Shown piece after piece: positions 1 through 7,255 of a DNA stretch of 50,696 nucleotides. The stretch's first letter is position 1, and each line of letters begins with the position of its first letter. Origin of the DNA: an uncultured Lachnospiraceae bacterium (GTDB lineage Bacteria; Bacillota; Clostridia; Lachnospirales; Lachnospiraceae); contig CANOFW010000022.1 of NCBI GenBank assembly GCA_947565425.1, positions 1-50,696 of the forward strand, in the 5' to 3' direction. Below the pieces are notes generated by a model, which worked only from the letters and a program-made list of their open reading frames with translations, had not been told where the DNA came from and did not search any database. The position numbers were made by a program, and so were the translations under genes.

Positions 1-128
<128 letters not shown>

Positions 129-300
129 AGTTCTGTCCTGCCAGTTCTTCTGGCTTACTGTCTTCTTAGGTTGCATTCTTGCCTGAATGCCGTTCTTGAA
201 ATCCCGCCGATTTCTCGGCTTCGTCTGCTTTTTGAGCAGATACTCTTTTGAATCTTTCAAGGTCATTCCACTGTTCAGTTGTCAAGGTTGGGTGCTGTTC
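129..300 (-). other. rRNA operon leader (processing/antitermination region)
   Basis: This is transcribed leader between the rrn promoters and the 16S 5' end. On the minus strand it holds a CCTTGACAACTGAACA element (around 272-287) resembling the conserved leader sequence of Firmicute rrn operons that pairs with sequence downstream of 16S for RNase III processing. A stem-forming CCGA/TCGG segment lies at about 205-222. No protein gene is supported here; the small ORFs in this stretch have no ribosome binding site. Confidence 0.55.
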
Positions 301-321
301 GTTTATTGCGACAGCTCATAT

Positions 322-350
322 ATCCTATCATATCTATTTGTTATTGTCAA
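322..350 (-). promoter_or_regulatory. rrn promoter P2 (sigma-A)
   Basis: A second minus-strand TTGACA (345-350) lies 17 bases before TAGGAT (322-327), about 80 bp nearer the 16S gene than P1. Tandem promoters are usual for rRNA operons. The -10 box is weaker than that of P1. Confidence 0.6.
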
Positions 351-402
351 GCACTTTTTTTATTTTTTTAATTCATAAGTGCTGTTCTCAACAACGAACA
401 TT

Positions 403-431
403 ATATTATCACGTTTATTTCCCGTTGTCAA
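403..431 (-). promoter_or_regulatory. rrn promoter P1 (sigma-A)
   Basis: On the minus strand TTGACA (426-431) is followed after exactly 17 bases by TAATAT (403-408). The box sequences, the spacing and the direction into the 16S leader make this a strong housekeeping promoter for the rRNA operon. Confidence 0.8.
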
Positions 432-465
432 CAATTAATGACAAAAAAATAAAAAAAAGAAACTA

Positions 466-494
466 TTGACAATTTCACTTTAATATGATTTAAT
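466..494 (+). promoter_or_regulatory. Promoter of the metal-transporting ATPase
   Basis: TTGACA (466-471) is followed after 17 bases by TTTAAT (489-494). It sits about 105 bp before the ATPase start and directly abuts the operator-like palindrome at 499-520, which would cover the transcription start. Confidence 0.6.
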
Positions 495-498
495 TTTC

Positions 499-520
499 AT
501 ATGAACAATCATTCATGTGT
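499..520 (+). promoter_or_regulatory. ArsR/SmtB-type metal-sensor operator (candidate)
   Basis: The sequence ATGAACAATCATTCAT is an inverted repeat (ATGAA, 6 bases, TTCAT) and extends to CATATGAA...TTCATGTG with one mismatch. Operators of SmtB/CzrA/CadC-like metal-responsive repressors have this TGAACA/TTCA form. Its place just downstream of the -10 box predicts repression relieved by metal. No arsR-type gene lies in the window, so the regulator must be encoded elsewhere. Confidence 0.6.
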
Positions 521-599
521 AAAACCTATTTTTCTAGTTATGATAAGAAAAACATGATTTATCTTAAATTACTATCGAACTATACGAGGGAGGAATATT

Positions 600-2951
600 A
601 TGAACGAAATAGAAAACAAAAAAATTATTGAAAAACATCAACATCAGCACGATCACCAGCATGAAGAAAAATGTTGCTGTGGACATGAACACCATGAGCA
701 TCAGCACGATCACCAGCATGAAGAAAACTGTTGCTGTGGACATGAACACCATGAGCATCAGCACGATCACTCGCAGCACCCAGATGCTTTTGAATCTGAC
801 GGTGTAAAATTAATTTGTATTGTTGAAAACTTAGGATGCGCCAACTGTGCAGCCAAAATGGAAAGCCGCATCAACGAATTGCCCGAGGTAAATGCCGCTA
901 CCCTTACCTTTGCTACCAAGCAATTGCGGGTTTCTATTACTCCAAAAGCTGCCAAAAAAGAAACTGAATTAATTGCCAAATTTCAGGAAATTTGCTCCTC
1001 CATTGAATCTGAAGTAATTGTGACAAAACAGCAGTACGGACAAAAAGGAAAAAAAGCTCTGCAAAACACCACGTATACAGAAAAGAGACGCTGGTTAAAC
1101 GAGCAGAGGGCCGATCTCATTTCCATTATAATCGGTGCATTACTTTTTGCATTTGGAGAAATTTCAGAGTACGCTGCTCTCGGCAGTCCTTGGATTGCTT
1201 CCTCCGCTTTCATCATTGCCTATGTTATCCTTGGAGGAAAAATTGTCCTCACAGCTCTGAAAAATCTTTTCAAAGGACAAATATTTGATGAAAATTTCCT
1301 CATGAGCCTCGCTACCTTGGGAGCCTTTGCTATCGGAGATTTTGCAGAAGCCGTGGGCGTTATGCTATTTTATCGGATTGGAGAATACTTTGAAGAGGTT
1401 GCTGTCTCCCGCAGCCGTTCTCAGATTATGGATGCTGTTGATTTGCGCCCGGAAGTCGTAAATCTTCTTGTAGAGGATGCTGTAAAAGTAATTCCGGCAG
1501 AAGACGCACAGTTAGACGATATATTACTTGTACGCCCCGGTGACCGTATTCCTTTGGACGGTATCATTATAGAAGGGGAAAGCAGACTGGACACCTCCCC
1601 CATAACAGGAGAACCCGTTCCTGTGAAAGCCACTGTCGGAGATACTGTAACCTCTGGATGTATCAATACCTCTGGCAAATTAAAAGTGCAAGTACAAAAA
1701 ACACTAGAAAATTCCATGGTCACAAGAATCCTAGATTCCGTAGAAAATGCTGCCGCAAGTAAACCACAAATTGACCGTTTTATTACAAGGTTTTCCAGAA
1801 TATATACACCTTTTGTCGTAGCTGCTGCGCTTGCCACCGCTATTTTTCCCTCCCTGATTACCGGAGAATGGGAACATTGGATCTATACGGCATTAACCTT
1901 CCTTGTTATCAGTTGCCCCTGCGCTTTGGTACTCAGCGTGCCACTTGCCTTTTTTTCCGGCATCGGCGCTGGCTCTAAGAAAGGAATTTTGTTTAAAGGC
2001 GGCGTATCTATTGAAGCATTGAAAGACGTCACTACTGTCGTTATGGACAAAACTGGAACCGTTACAAAAGGTGACTTTGCGGTTCAAGAAATTGTACCTG
2101 CAAATCACACCGCCAACTACAGCCAACAACAATTACTAGCGCTGTGTGCAAGCTGCGAACAATATTCCACTCACCCCATCGCCGCCAGCATAACTATGGC
2201 AGCAAAAGAACAAGCACTTGCACTTGAATCTCCGCTCACATTAAATGAAATTGCCGGGCACGGTATCCAGGCAGAACTCTCTGTGGGGACGATACTTGCT
2301 GGAAACAGTAAACTTATGAAAAAATTTAAAATAGATGTTCCAAAAAATACGCAGACATCCTATGGAACACAAGTCCTGATCGCTGTAAATGGCAGTTTTG
2401 CCGGATATTTACTGATTTCTGACACGCTCAAACCAGAGTCCGCAAACGCGATAAATGCCTTGAAGCGACTCAACATCAGAACCGCCATGCTGACAGGGGA
2501 TTCTGATGAAAATGCCCAGGCTGTGGCAAAAGAGACTGGCATTGATGAGGTGCACGCCCGCCTATTGCCAGAAGAAAAACTATCAGAATTACAACAAATT
2601 CGCAACCGAAACGGTTCCGTTATGTTCGTCGGCGATGGCATCAATGATGCCCCGGTACTTGCCGGAGCCGACGTGGGGGCAGCCATGGGCAGCGGTGCAG
2701 ATGCCGCCATCGAAGCCGCGGACGTCGTGTTTATGACTTCCAATATGCAGGCTGTACCTCAATCCATTTCCATAGCAAGAGTGACTACGCGCATTGCCTG
2801 GCAGAATGTCATATTTGCGCTTGCCATCAAAGCCCTCGTCATGGTGCTGGGACTGAGCGGCCACGCGTCTATGTGGATGGCAGTCTTTGCTGACAGCGGT
2901 GTTGCCATGCTTTGCGTACTTAATTCCATTCGCGCACTTTACAAAAAATAA
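600..2951 (+). CDS. cadA: P1B-type heavy-metal translocating ATPase (Zn/Cd/Pb efflux), His-rich N-terminus
   Basis: A 783-residue P-type ATPase that should pump divalent soft metals out of the cytoplasm using ATP. The N-terminal ~60 residues are a tandem His/Cys-rich metal-binding repeat. A heavy-metal-associated domain follows with GCANCA (Cys80, Cys83). Visible in order are TGEPVPV, the membrane metal site SCPCAL (Cys439, Cys441), the phosphorylated Asp in DKTGT (D483) and GDGINDAP (about 678). The Lys (KALVMVLG) and Asp (ADSGVAM) near the C-terminus fit the Zn/Cd class (P1B-2) rather than the copper class. The start is fixed by GGGAGG about 7 bases upstream. It is transcribed alone and converges on deoC with only 15 bp between them. 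The zntA/cadA choice rests on motifs only. Confidence 0.93.
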   Translation: MNEIENKKIIEKHQHQHDHQHEEKCCCGHEHHEHQHDHQHEENCCCGHEHHEHQHDHSQHPDAFESDGVKLICIVENLGCANCAAKMESRINELPEVNAATLTFATKQLRVSITPKAAKKETELIAKFQEICSSIESEVIVTKQQYGQKGKKALQNTTYTEKRRWLNEQRADLISIIIGALLFAFGEISEYAALGSPWIASSAFIIAYVILGGKIVLTALKNLFKGQIFDENFLMSLATLGAFAIGDFAEAVGVMLFYRIGEYFEEVAVSRSRSQIMDAVDLRPEVVNLLVEDAVKVIPAEDAQLDDILLVRPGDRIPLDGIIIEGESRLDTSPITGEPVPVKATVGDTVTSGCINTSGKLKVQVQKTLENSMVTRILDSVENAAASKPQIDRFITRFSRIYTPFVVAAALATAIFPSLITGEWEHWIYTALTFLVISCPCALVLSVPLAFFSGIGAGSKKGILFKGGVSIEALKDVTTVVMDKTGTVTKGDFAVQEIVPANHTANYSQQQLLALCASCEQYSTHPIAASITMAAKEQALALESPLTLNEIAGHGIQAELSVGTILAGNSKLMKKFKIDVPKNTQTSYGTQVLIAVNGSFAGYLLISDTLKPESANAINALKRLNIRTAMLTGDSDENAQAVAKETGIDEVHARLLPEEKLSELQQIRNRNGSVMFVGDGINDAPVLAGADVGAAMGSGADAAIEAADVVFMTSNMQAVPQSISIARVTTRIAWQNVIFALAIKALVMVLGLSGHASMWMAVFADSGVAMLCVLNSIRALYKK
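642..770 (+). repeat. 57-bp tandem repeat coding for His/Cys-rich metal-binding units
   Basis: Two almost identical 57-bp units (642-698 and 699-755, one base different) and a partial third copy (756-770). Each encodes 19 residues, HQHDHQHEE(K/N)CCCGHEHHE. The near identity points to recent duplication, and copy number may vary between strains. Confidence 0.9.
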
Positions 2952-2966
2952 GACCAGAAATACCTA

Positions 2967-3629
2967 CTATTCTCCATTCATTTCACTCTTCGCCAATTTC
3001 ACAAGCCGGCTGGTTCCCAGCCGGTCCGCTCCCAGGCGGATAAATTCCTCGGCATCTTCAAAACTGGAAATTCCTCCTGCTGCCTTTATTTTCACATTCG
3101 CTCCCACATGTTTTGCAAAAAGCGCTACATCTGCAAAGGTAGCGCCAGATGTAGAAAATCCCGTGGAGGTTTTGATAAAATCTGCGCCTGCATTTATCAC
3201 AATTTCACACATCTTAATCTTCTCTTCCTCTGTCAGCAAACATGTCTCAATGATTACTTTTAAAATTTTATTTCCACAGACGTTTTTTAAGAGACGTATT
3301 TCTCCCTCTATTTTATCAAATCTGTTTTCTTTGACCCATCCTAAATTAATTACCATATCAATCTCCTCGGCGCCATTAACAATAGCGTCCATTGTCTCAA
3401 ATTCCTTTACGGCTGTCGTATGGTAACCATTGGGAAAACCAATCACCGTACAGACCTTTACTTTGCCTGCAAGGTACTCCGCTGCCTGTTTTACATAGGA
3501 AGGAGGAATACATACGGATGCCGCCGCATAGGTTACCGCATCGTCACAAATTTGTCTGATTTCCTCCCAAGTCGCCGTCTGTGCCAACAGCGTATGGTCT
3601 ACTTTTGCAAAAATCTCTTTTCTATCCAT
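2967..3629 (-). CDS. deoC: Deoxyribose-phosphate aldolase
   Basis: A 220-residue class I aldolase that splits 2-deoxyribose-5-phosphate into glyceraldehyde-3-phosphate and acetaldehyde in cytosolic deoxynucleoside breakdown. The Schiff-base lysine lies in DFIKTSTGF (about K153). Other family signatures are KVDHTLL near the N-terminus, [19 protein letters not shown] and KAAGGIS, where the lysine is the usual second catalytic one. Length matches the family. It follows radA by 19 bp on the same strand, so the two are probably cotranscribed; no other deo genes are nearby. Confidence 0.96.
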   Translation of the reverse strand: MDRKEIFAKVDHTLLAQTATWEEIRQICDDAVTYAAASVCIPPSYVKQAAEYLAGKVKVCTVIGFPNGYHTTAVKEFETMDAIVNGAEEIDMVINLGWVKENRFDKIEGEIRLLKNVCGNKILKVIIETCLLTEEEKIKMCEIVINAGADFIKTSTGFSTSGATFADVALFAKHVGANVKIKAAGGISSFEDAEEFIRLGADRLGTSRLVKLAKSEMNGE

Positions 3630-3648
3630 GGTATTACCTCCTAGTCTT

Positions 3649-5022
3649 TCACTCCATCATCCATTTGATTGCTTCTCGAATATTTTCTACTCCAATGATT
3701 TTAATGCCTTTACCATCGGTCAGCCCCGGAATACTGACCTTGGGTAAAATGCAAGATGTGAATCCGAGCTTTTTCGCCTCAGACACACGCTGCTGCGCCA
3801 TATTTACTGCACGCACTTCCCCACTGAGCCCCACTTCGCCAAAACAGATTGTTTTCTCGTCAATGGCCTGATCTTTATAACTAGAAGCAAGCGCCATGAC
3901 AATACCCAAATCAATTGCTGGCTCATGCATGCGGATTCCACCAGCAATATTCACATAGGCATCACTGCCAGACAAAGAAAGGCCCCCTCTTTTTTCCAGC
4001 ACTGCCATTAACAGATTGACCCTGTTTAAATCTGTTCCTGCCGCCGTTCTTCTCGGTATTCCAAAATTACTATGACAAACCAATGCTTGAATTTCCACGA
4101 GAATCGGCCGTGTGCCCTCCATAGAACAGGCGACAATCGAACCCGACGCACCCCGCGGCTTTCCATTGAGCATAAACTCAGAAGGATTTTCCACCTCCAA
4201 CAATCCCGCTTCCTGCATTTCAAACACGCCAATCTCATTAGTGGAACCGAAACGATTTTTCACTCCCCGTAAGATCCGGTAGGTTGCATGACGGTCACCT
4301 TCAAAATAGAGCACAGTATCTACCATATGTTCCAGAACCCTCGGACCTGCCACCACGCCCTCTTTCGTCACATGTCCAACAATGAAAACGGTAATATCCG
4401 TGCCCTTGGCAATCTGTAAGAGACGTGCTGTCGTCTCCCGCACCTGAGACACACTCCCCGGCGCTGAACCAACATCCTCACTGTACATCGTCTGGATGGA
4501 ATCAATTACCACAACCTGGGGCTTTTCCCGCTCAATGACCTGCTCAATGCGCTCTAAGCTAGTGTCGCAAAACAATTTAAGATGATCGGTAAACTGCCCG
4601 ATGCGCTGCGCCCGCATTTTAATCTGCTGCAACGATTCCTCCCCAGAAATATATAAAATCTCTTTCGTTTCCGCCAGATTCCTGCACACCTGCAAAAGCA
4701 ACGTTGACTTGCCGATGCCCGGATCTCCTCCTACCAATACAAGAGAGCCTGGTACAATACCGCCACCAAGCACGCGATCCAACTCTTGAAATCCTGTCTG
4801 CAACCGCTCCTTCGCCTGCATATCAATCTCCGAAATCTTTGCAGGTCTTAACTCCTCGTTTCCGCCAGGCGCACTTTTCACCTTCCCCGCGGATTTCTTT
4901 TCCACAAGTTCTTCCACAAAGGTATTCCATTCCCGGCACCCCGGGCACTGGCCCATCCATTTTGAAGATTCATATCCGCAAGATTGACAAAAATACACGT
5001 TTACTTTTTTGCCTTTCGCCAT
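3649..5022 (-). CDS. radA: DNA repair protein RadA (branch-migration ATPase)
   Basis: A 457-residue RecA-like ATPase that helps process recombination intermediates. An N-terminal C4 zinc finger (CQSC at 12-15, CPGC at 26-29) precedes the ATPase core with Walker [11 protein letters not shown] (about 98-107), VVVIDSIQT as Walker B, and the RadA-specific KNRFGST motif. The C-terminal third is the Lon-protease-like domain without peptidase function. radA normally follows clpC directly in many Firmicutes; here clpC lies about 8.3 kb upstream with signalling genes between. Start by ATG with AAAGGAGC upstream. Confidence 0.97.
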   Translation of the reverse strand: MAKGKKVNVYFCQSCGYESSKWMGQCPGCREWNTFVEELVEKKSAGKVKSAPGGNEELRPAKISEIDMQAKERLQTGFQELDRVLGGGIVPGSLVLVGGDPGIGKSTLLLQVCRNLAETKEILYISGEESLQQIKMRAQRIGQFTDHLKLFCDTSLERIEQVIEREKPQVVVIDSIQTMYSEDVGSAPGSVSQVRETTARLLQIAKGTDITVFIVGHVTKEGVVAGPRVLEHMVDTVLYFEGDRHATYRILRGVKNRFGSTNEIGVFEMQEAGLLEVENPSEFMLNGKPRGASGSIVACSMEGTRPILVEIQALVCHSNFGIPRRTAAGTDLNRVNLLMAVLEKRGGLSLSGSDAYVNIAGGIRMHEPAIDLGIVMALASSYKDQAIDEKTICFGEVGLSGEVRAVNMAQQRVSEAKKLGFTSCILPKVSIPGLTDGKGIKIIGVENIREAIKWMME

Positions 5023-5040
5023 AATTGCTCCTTTACTTTT

Positions 5041-5150
5041 CTTACGCAGCCAGACACTTGCTGTCTGGTTGCGTAAGAAAATGATTCAATAAGTGATTTT
5101 TGCTTCGCGAAGCGAATTTTCATGCAAAAATCACCAGTTACTGGTCACGG
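5041..5150. repeat. Cluster of palindromes between radA and the 138-aa gene
   Basis: Three separate palindromes lie in this gap. CTTACGCAGCCAGACA (5041-5056) pairs with TGTCTGGTTGCGTAAG (5062-5077) with one G-U mismatch. GTGATTTTTGC (5093-5103) pairs with GCAAAAATCAC (5124-5134), enclosing a perfect GCTTCGCGAAGC (5102-5113). CCAGTTACTGG lies at 5134-5144. None has a clear U-run, so they look more like REP-type intergenic repeats than terminators. Confidence 0.6.
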
Positions 5151-5164
5151 AGTGAATAGTAGCG

Positions 5165-5217
5165 ATAAAAAAGGGCATCCCGCAAGCCTGCCTGTTCCCG
5201 GCTCTTGGGATACCCTT
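5165..5217 (-). terminator. Rho-independent terminator of the 138-aa gene
   Basis: On the minus strand AAGGGTATCCC (5217-5207) pairs with GGGATGCCCTT (5181-5171) and is followed by a run of T. It begins about 20 bp after the stop of the 138-aa gene, so it separates that gene and the upstream signalling block from radA. Confidence 0.75.
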
Positions 5218-5237
5218 TCTTCGACTTCATATTGTCA

Positions 5238-5654
5238 CTATCCGATTTTCTCTATTTTGACTGCAACTGGACTTCCCTCACTTAATTCTACAGAGAGGCT
5301 TAACTTCCCTCCCAGATTCGTCTTCATCTGCCCGGCGTCTACATTGTCCACCAGCACTTTATACTCCGTCTGTTCCTCCAGTTCCAGCGTAATCTGCGCA
5401 TCTTCCGGTCCCTCTACCTGAAAGGTTACGCCGCTATCTGTCACCATAAGCTGGCTCACTGCGGTTCCCGGTACGGATTCATACACAAACATACCATTGC
5501 GCTCCAGTTTGGTGATCTCTTTAAAAGTCTTGACCTTATACAAGTCCCCGCCAAATTCAAAATTATCCAGCTTCGACTTAGAATCCAGCTTATAGTTTCC
5601 AAAACTAAGTGTCTCATTATTATCCGTACGAATCAATTCTTCTACTACAGCCAT
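5238..5654 (-). CDS. Conserved hypothetical protein, 138 aa
   Basis: A soluble, acidic 138-residue protein with no signal peptide or membrane segment. It has a patterned beta-rich look (DLYKVKTFKEITKLERNGMFVYESVPGTAV, then alternating strands to the end). I recognise it as a family common in Clostridia that has sometimes been labelled endosialidase; I see no glycosidase motif and do not support that label. AGGAGG precedes the ATG. It is the last gene of the signalling block, 150 bp after the FecR-domain gene, with its own promoter-like sequence and its own terminator. Confidence 0.8.
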   Translation of the reverse strand: MAVVEELIRTDNNETLSFGNYKLDSKSKLDNFEFGGDLYKVKTFKEITKLERNGMFVYESVPGTAVSQLMVTDSGVTFQVEGPEDAQITLELEEQTEYKVLVDNVDAGQMKTNLGGKLSLSVELSEGSPVAVKIEKIG

Positions 5655-5681
5655 TTTACTTTCCTCCTGTTGCTATCTGTA

Positions 5682-5704
5682 CTCCTCATGCTATTATAAC
5701 ATAC
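5682..5704 (-). promoter_or_regulatory. Extended -10 promoter copy 1 (direct repeat)
   Basis: The minus strand reads GTATGTTATAATAGCATGAGGAG. TGTTATAAT is an extended -10 box (TATAAT at 5693-5698), about 40 bp before the 138-aa gene. The same stretch recurs at 5751-5775. Confidence 0.45.
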
Positions 5705-5718
5705 TCACCCGATACAAA

Positions 5719-5760
5719 GCATCAGGGCTCCTCCCAGCTTTGCTGGGTCCCTCCTCATGC
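5719..5760 (-). repeat. Hairpin repeat family, copy A
   Basis: A 42-bp palindromic element. The core pairs CCCAGC with GCTGGG around a 3-base AAA-type loop on the minus strand, flanked by purine-rich arms (GGAGGGA, GGGAGGA) and closed by GCAT/ATGC ends. It shares the core and arms with copies at 20978-21021 and 22649-22688. Confidence 0.7.
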
Positions 5761-5775
5761 TATATTATAACATAC
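5751..5775 (-). promoter_or_regulatory. Extended -10 promoter copy 2 (direct repeat)
   Basis: A second copy of the stretch at 5682-5704, longer by two bases (TA inserted after TATAAT). It again contains the extended -10 TGTTATAAT on the minus strand. The two copies flank hairpin element A as direct repeats. Confidence 0.4.
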
Positions 5776-5806
5776 CCCTCCACTTTCGGCTAGTCCAATC
5801 TTTGCC

Positions 5807-7240
5807 TTATTTCCATTTAATTGTAGTATCTTTTTCAATCTTGGTCGTAAAATCAAAATCCCAGTCACCAGATTTATCCGGCATTAGCACAGGTCTCTTG
5901 GCACATTCACCGCTTTTTACTGTCTGTGTCGCAAACACCTTACCATCATAGATAAATGTTACCTTATACAGATTGGGCTTTATGTCCTCCGAATCGTTGC
6001 CTGGCGTATTTCCCGGCGTATCCAACGGTTTATTTGTAGGGTTATTGTCCGGCGTGTTTCCTGGATTATTGCCTGGCGTTGTACCTGGCTTCTTTGCAGG
6101 ATGATTACTCGGCTTATTTCCAAAACCATCCCCTTCTGTTGCACCGGAATTACTGCCTGGCGTCGTACTCGGATTATTGCCTGGCGTTGTACCTGGATTA
6201 CTGTTCGGTGTCGTACTCGGGTTATTGCTTGGCGTCGTACTTGGATTACTGCTCGGTGTTGTACCCGTATTTCCCTGGTACCTTGTGCCACCGGATGTTC
6301 CTGTACTTGCCGAATTATAACTTCCCGTTGAGGATGAATTGTTATCCTGGCTGCTTGTATCATCTACATCGTCTGTATCATCTTCTTCCCAAGATTCTAC
6401 ATCGTCTGTATCATTTTCGGTATCATCTTCGGTATCGTCCACATCTTCTTCATAATCGCTATCGTCTTCTTCCCAGGATTCTGCTTCCTCCACGAATCCG
6501 CTCAAATCTTCCTGGGTCGCCCCGGTAATTGGCGCATTATTTTTTGCGAGATCCAACAGGAAATTTAATGCCTGCAAGGGAAGCGACTGATAATCAATTT
6601 CCGCCGGTTCTGACAAAAGCGCTCCGGTGGGGGCGCTGCCTGTACAATCTGCCTCTTCTCCTGCGTTAATTAAAATTTCCTCTCCCACGGAGCCGTCTGC
6701 AAGAAGCGCTCCCATCGAAACTTTTCCGTCAAAGACAGACACTTTCGTATAGTTTTCGCCATCCTCATCTGTTTCCGTTTCCACACGGAAAATCGTACCG
6801 CGCACTGCCATGACGGAATTCGGTGAATTGACTTCGTAAGTGGAATCTGTACTCAAAGGATTCTGAATTTCACTTGTGATGGCGCCCTGTTCCAATTGAA
6901 TCTTGGTTTTAGAGTCCTCCTCATTTCCAGCGGCTTCAATCGCAAGAACACTGTTTTCCTCTACCATTACATATTTATCATCATCCAATTTTAAACGCAT
7001 AGAACTGCCATCAGCAACAGTCAGCCTATCGCCAGACTCCAGATAAAGGTCTTCTGCGGCTTTGATGTTGCCAGCGCCTTCACGCTCTATATTCGCGCTT
7101 CCCTGCAACTCATAGATGAGTATCGAGCGATAAAATTCCTGCCCTTTTAGAAAATGTGTTGCCGCCAGCGCAATTCCTGCAATAGCCACGGTTGCTCCGC
7201 AAAGGAGTGCAGCTATCTTTATTCCTTTTGATTTCTGCAT
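5807..7240 (-). CDS. FecR-domain protein, membrane-anchored, with acidic and Pro/Thr/Asn repeat linkers
   Basis: A 477-residue protein with one N-terminal membrane segment (about 9-30) that should place the rest outside the cell. Residues about 45-210 form a FecR-like domain (SANIEREGAGNIKAAEDLYLESGDRL, MAVRGTIFRVET). A highly acidic Asp/Glu/Ser stretch follows, then a low-complexity linker with an 8-residue period (SNPSTTP-like, encoded near 6120-6290). The last ~55 residues (YKVTFIYDGKVFATQTVKSG) resemble an InlB/Listeria-Bacteroides repeat. FecR in this setting is not iron-related; FecR proteins beside CHASE2 cyclases occur in several phyla and may feed extracellular signals to them. It follows the secreted 672-aa protein by 15 bp. 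Confidence 0.82.
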   Translation of the reverse strand: MQKSKGIKIAALLCGATVAIAGIALAATHFLKGQEFYRSILIYELQGSANIEREGAGNIKAAEDLYLESGDRLTVADGSSMRLKLDDDKYVMVEENSVLAIEAAGNEEDSKTKIQLEQGAITSEIQNPLSTDSTYEVNSPNSVMAVRGTIFRVETETDEDGENYTKVSVFDGKVSMGALLADGSVGEEILINAGEEADCTGSAPTGALLSEPAEIDYQSLPLQALNFLLDLAKNNAPITGATQEDLSGFVEEAESWEEDDSDYEEDVDDTEDDTENDTDDVESWEEDDTDDVDDTSSQDNNSSSTGSYNSASTGTSGGTRYQGNTGTTPSSNPSTTPSNNPSTTPNSNPGTTPGNNPSTTPGSNSGATEGDGFGNKPSNHPAKKPGTTPGNNPGNTPDNNPTNKPLDTPGNTPGNDSEDIKPNLYKVTFIYDGKVFATQTVKSGECAKRPVLMPDKSGDWDFDFTTKIEKDTTIKWK

Positions 7241-7255
7241 GATAATCCCCCTGTC

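Noticed and set aside
564-779. Hydrophobic minus-strand ORF over the His-rich repeat
   Set aside because: The Met/Leu/Val-rich translation is the antisense of His codons and disappears outside the repeat.
2887-3426. 179-codon plus-strand ORF opposite deoC
   Set aside because: deoC has all the family motifs; this frame overlaps it entirely and lacks a ribosome binding site.
5041-5077. Hairpin as the radA promoter-side terminator
   Set aside because: No U-run follows on either strand, and a better terminator lies at 5165-5217.
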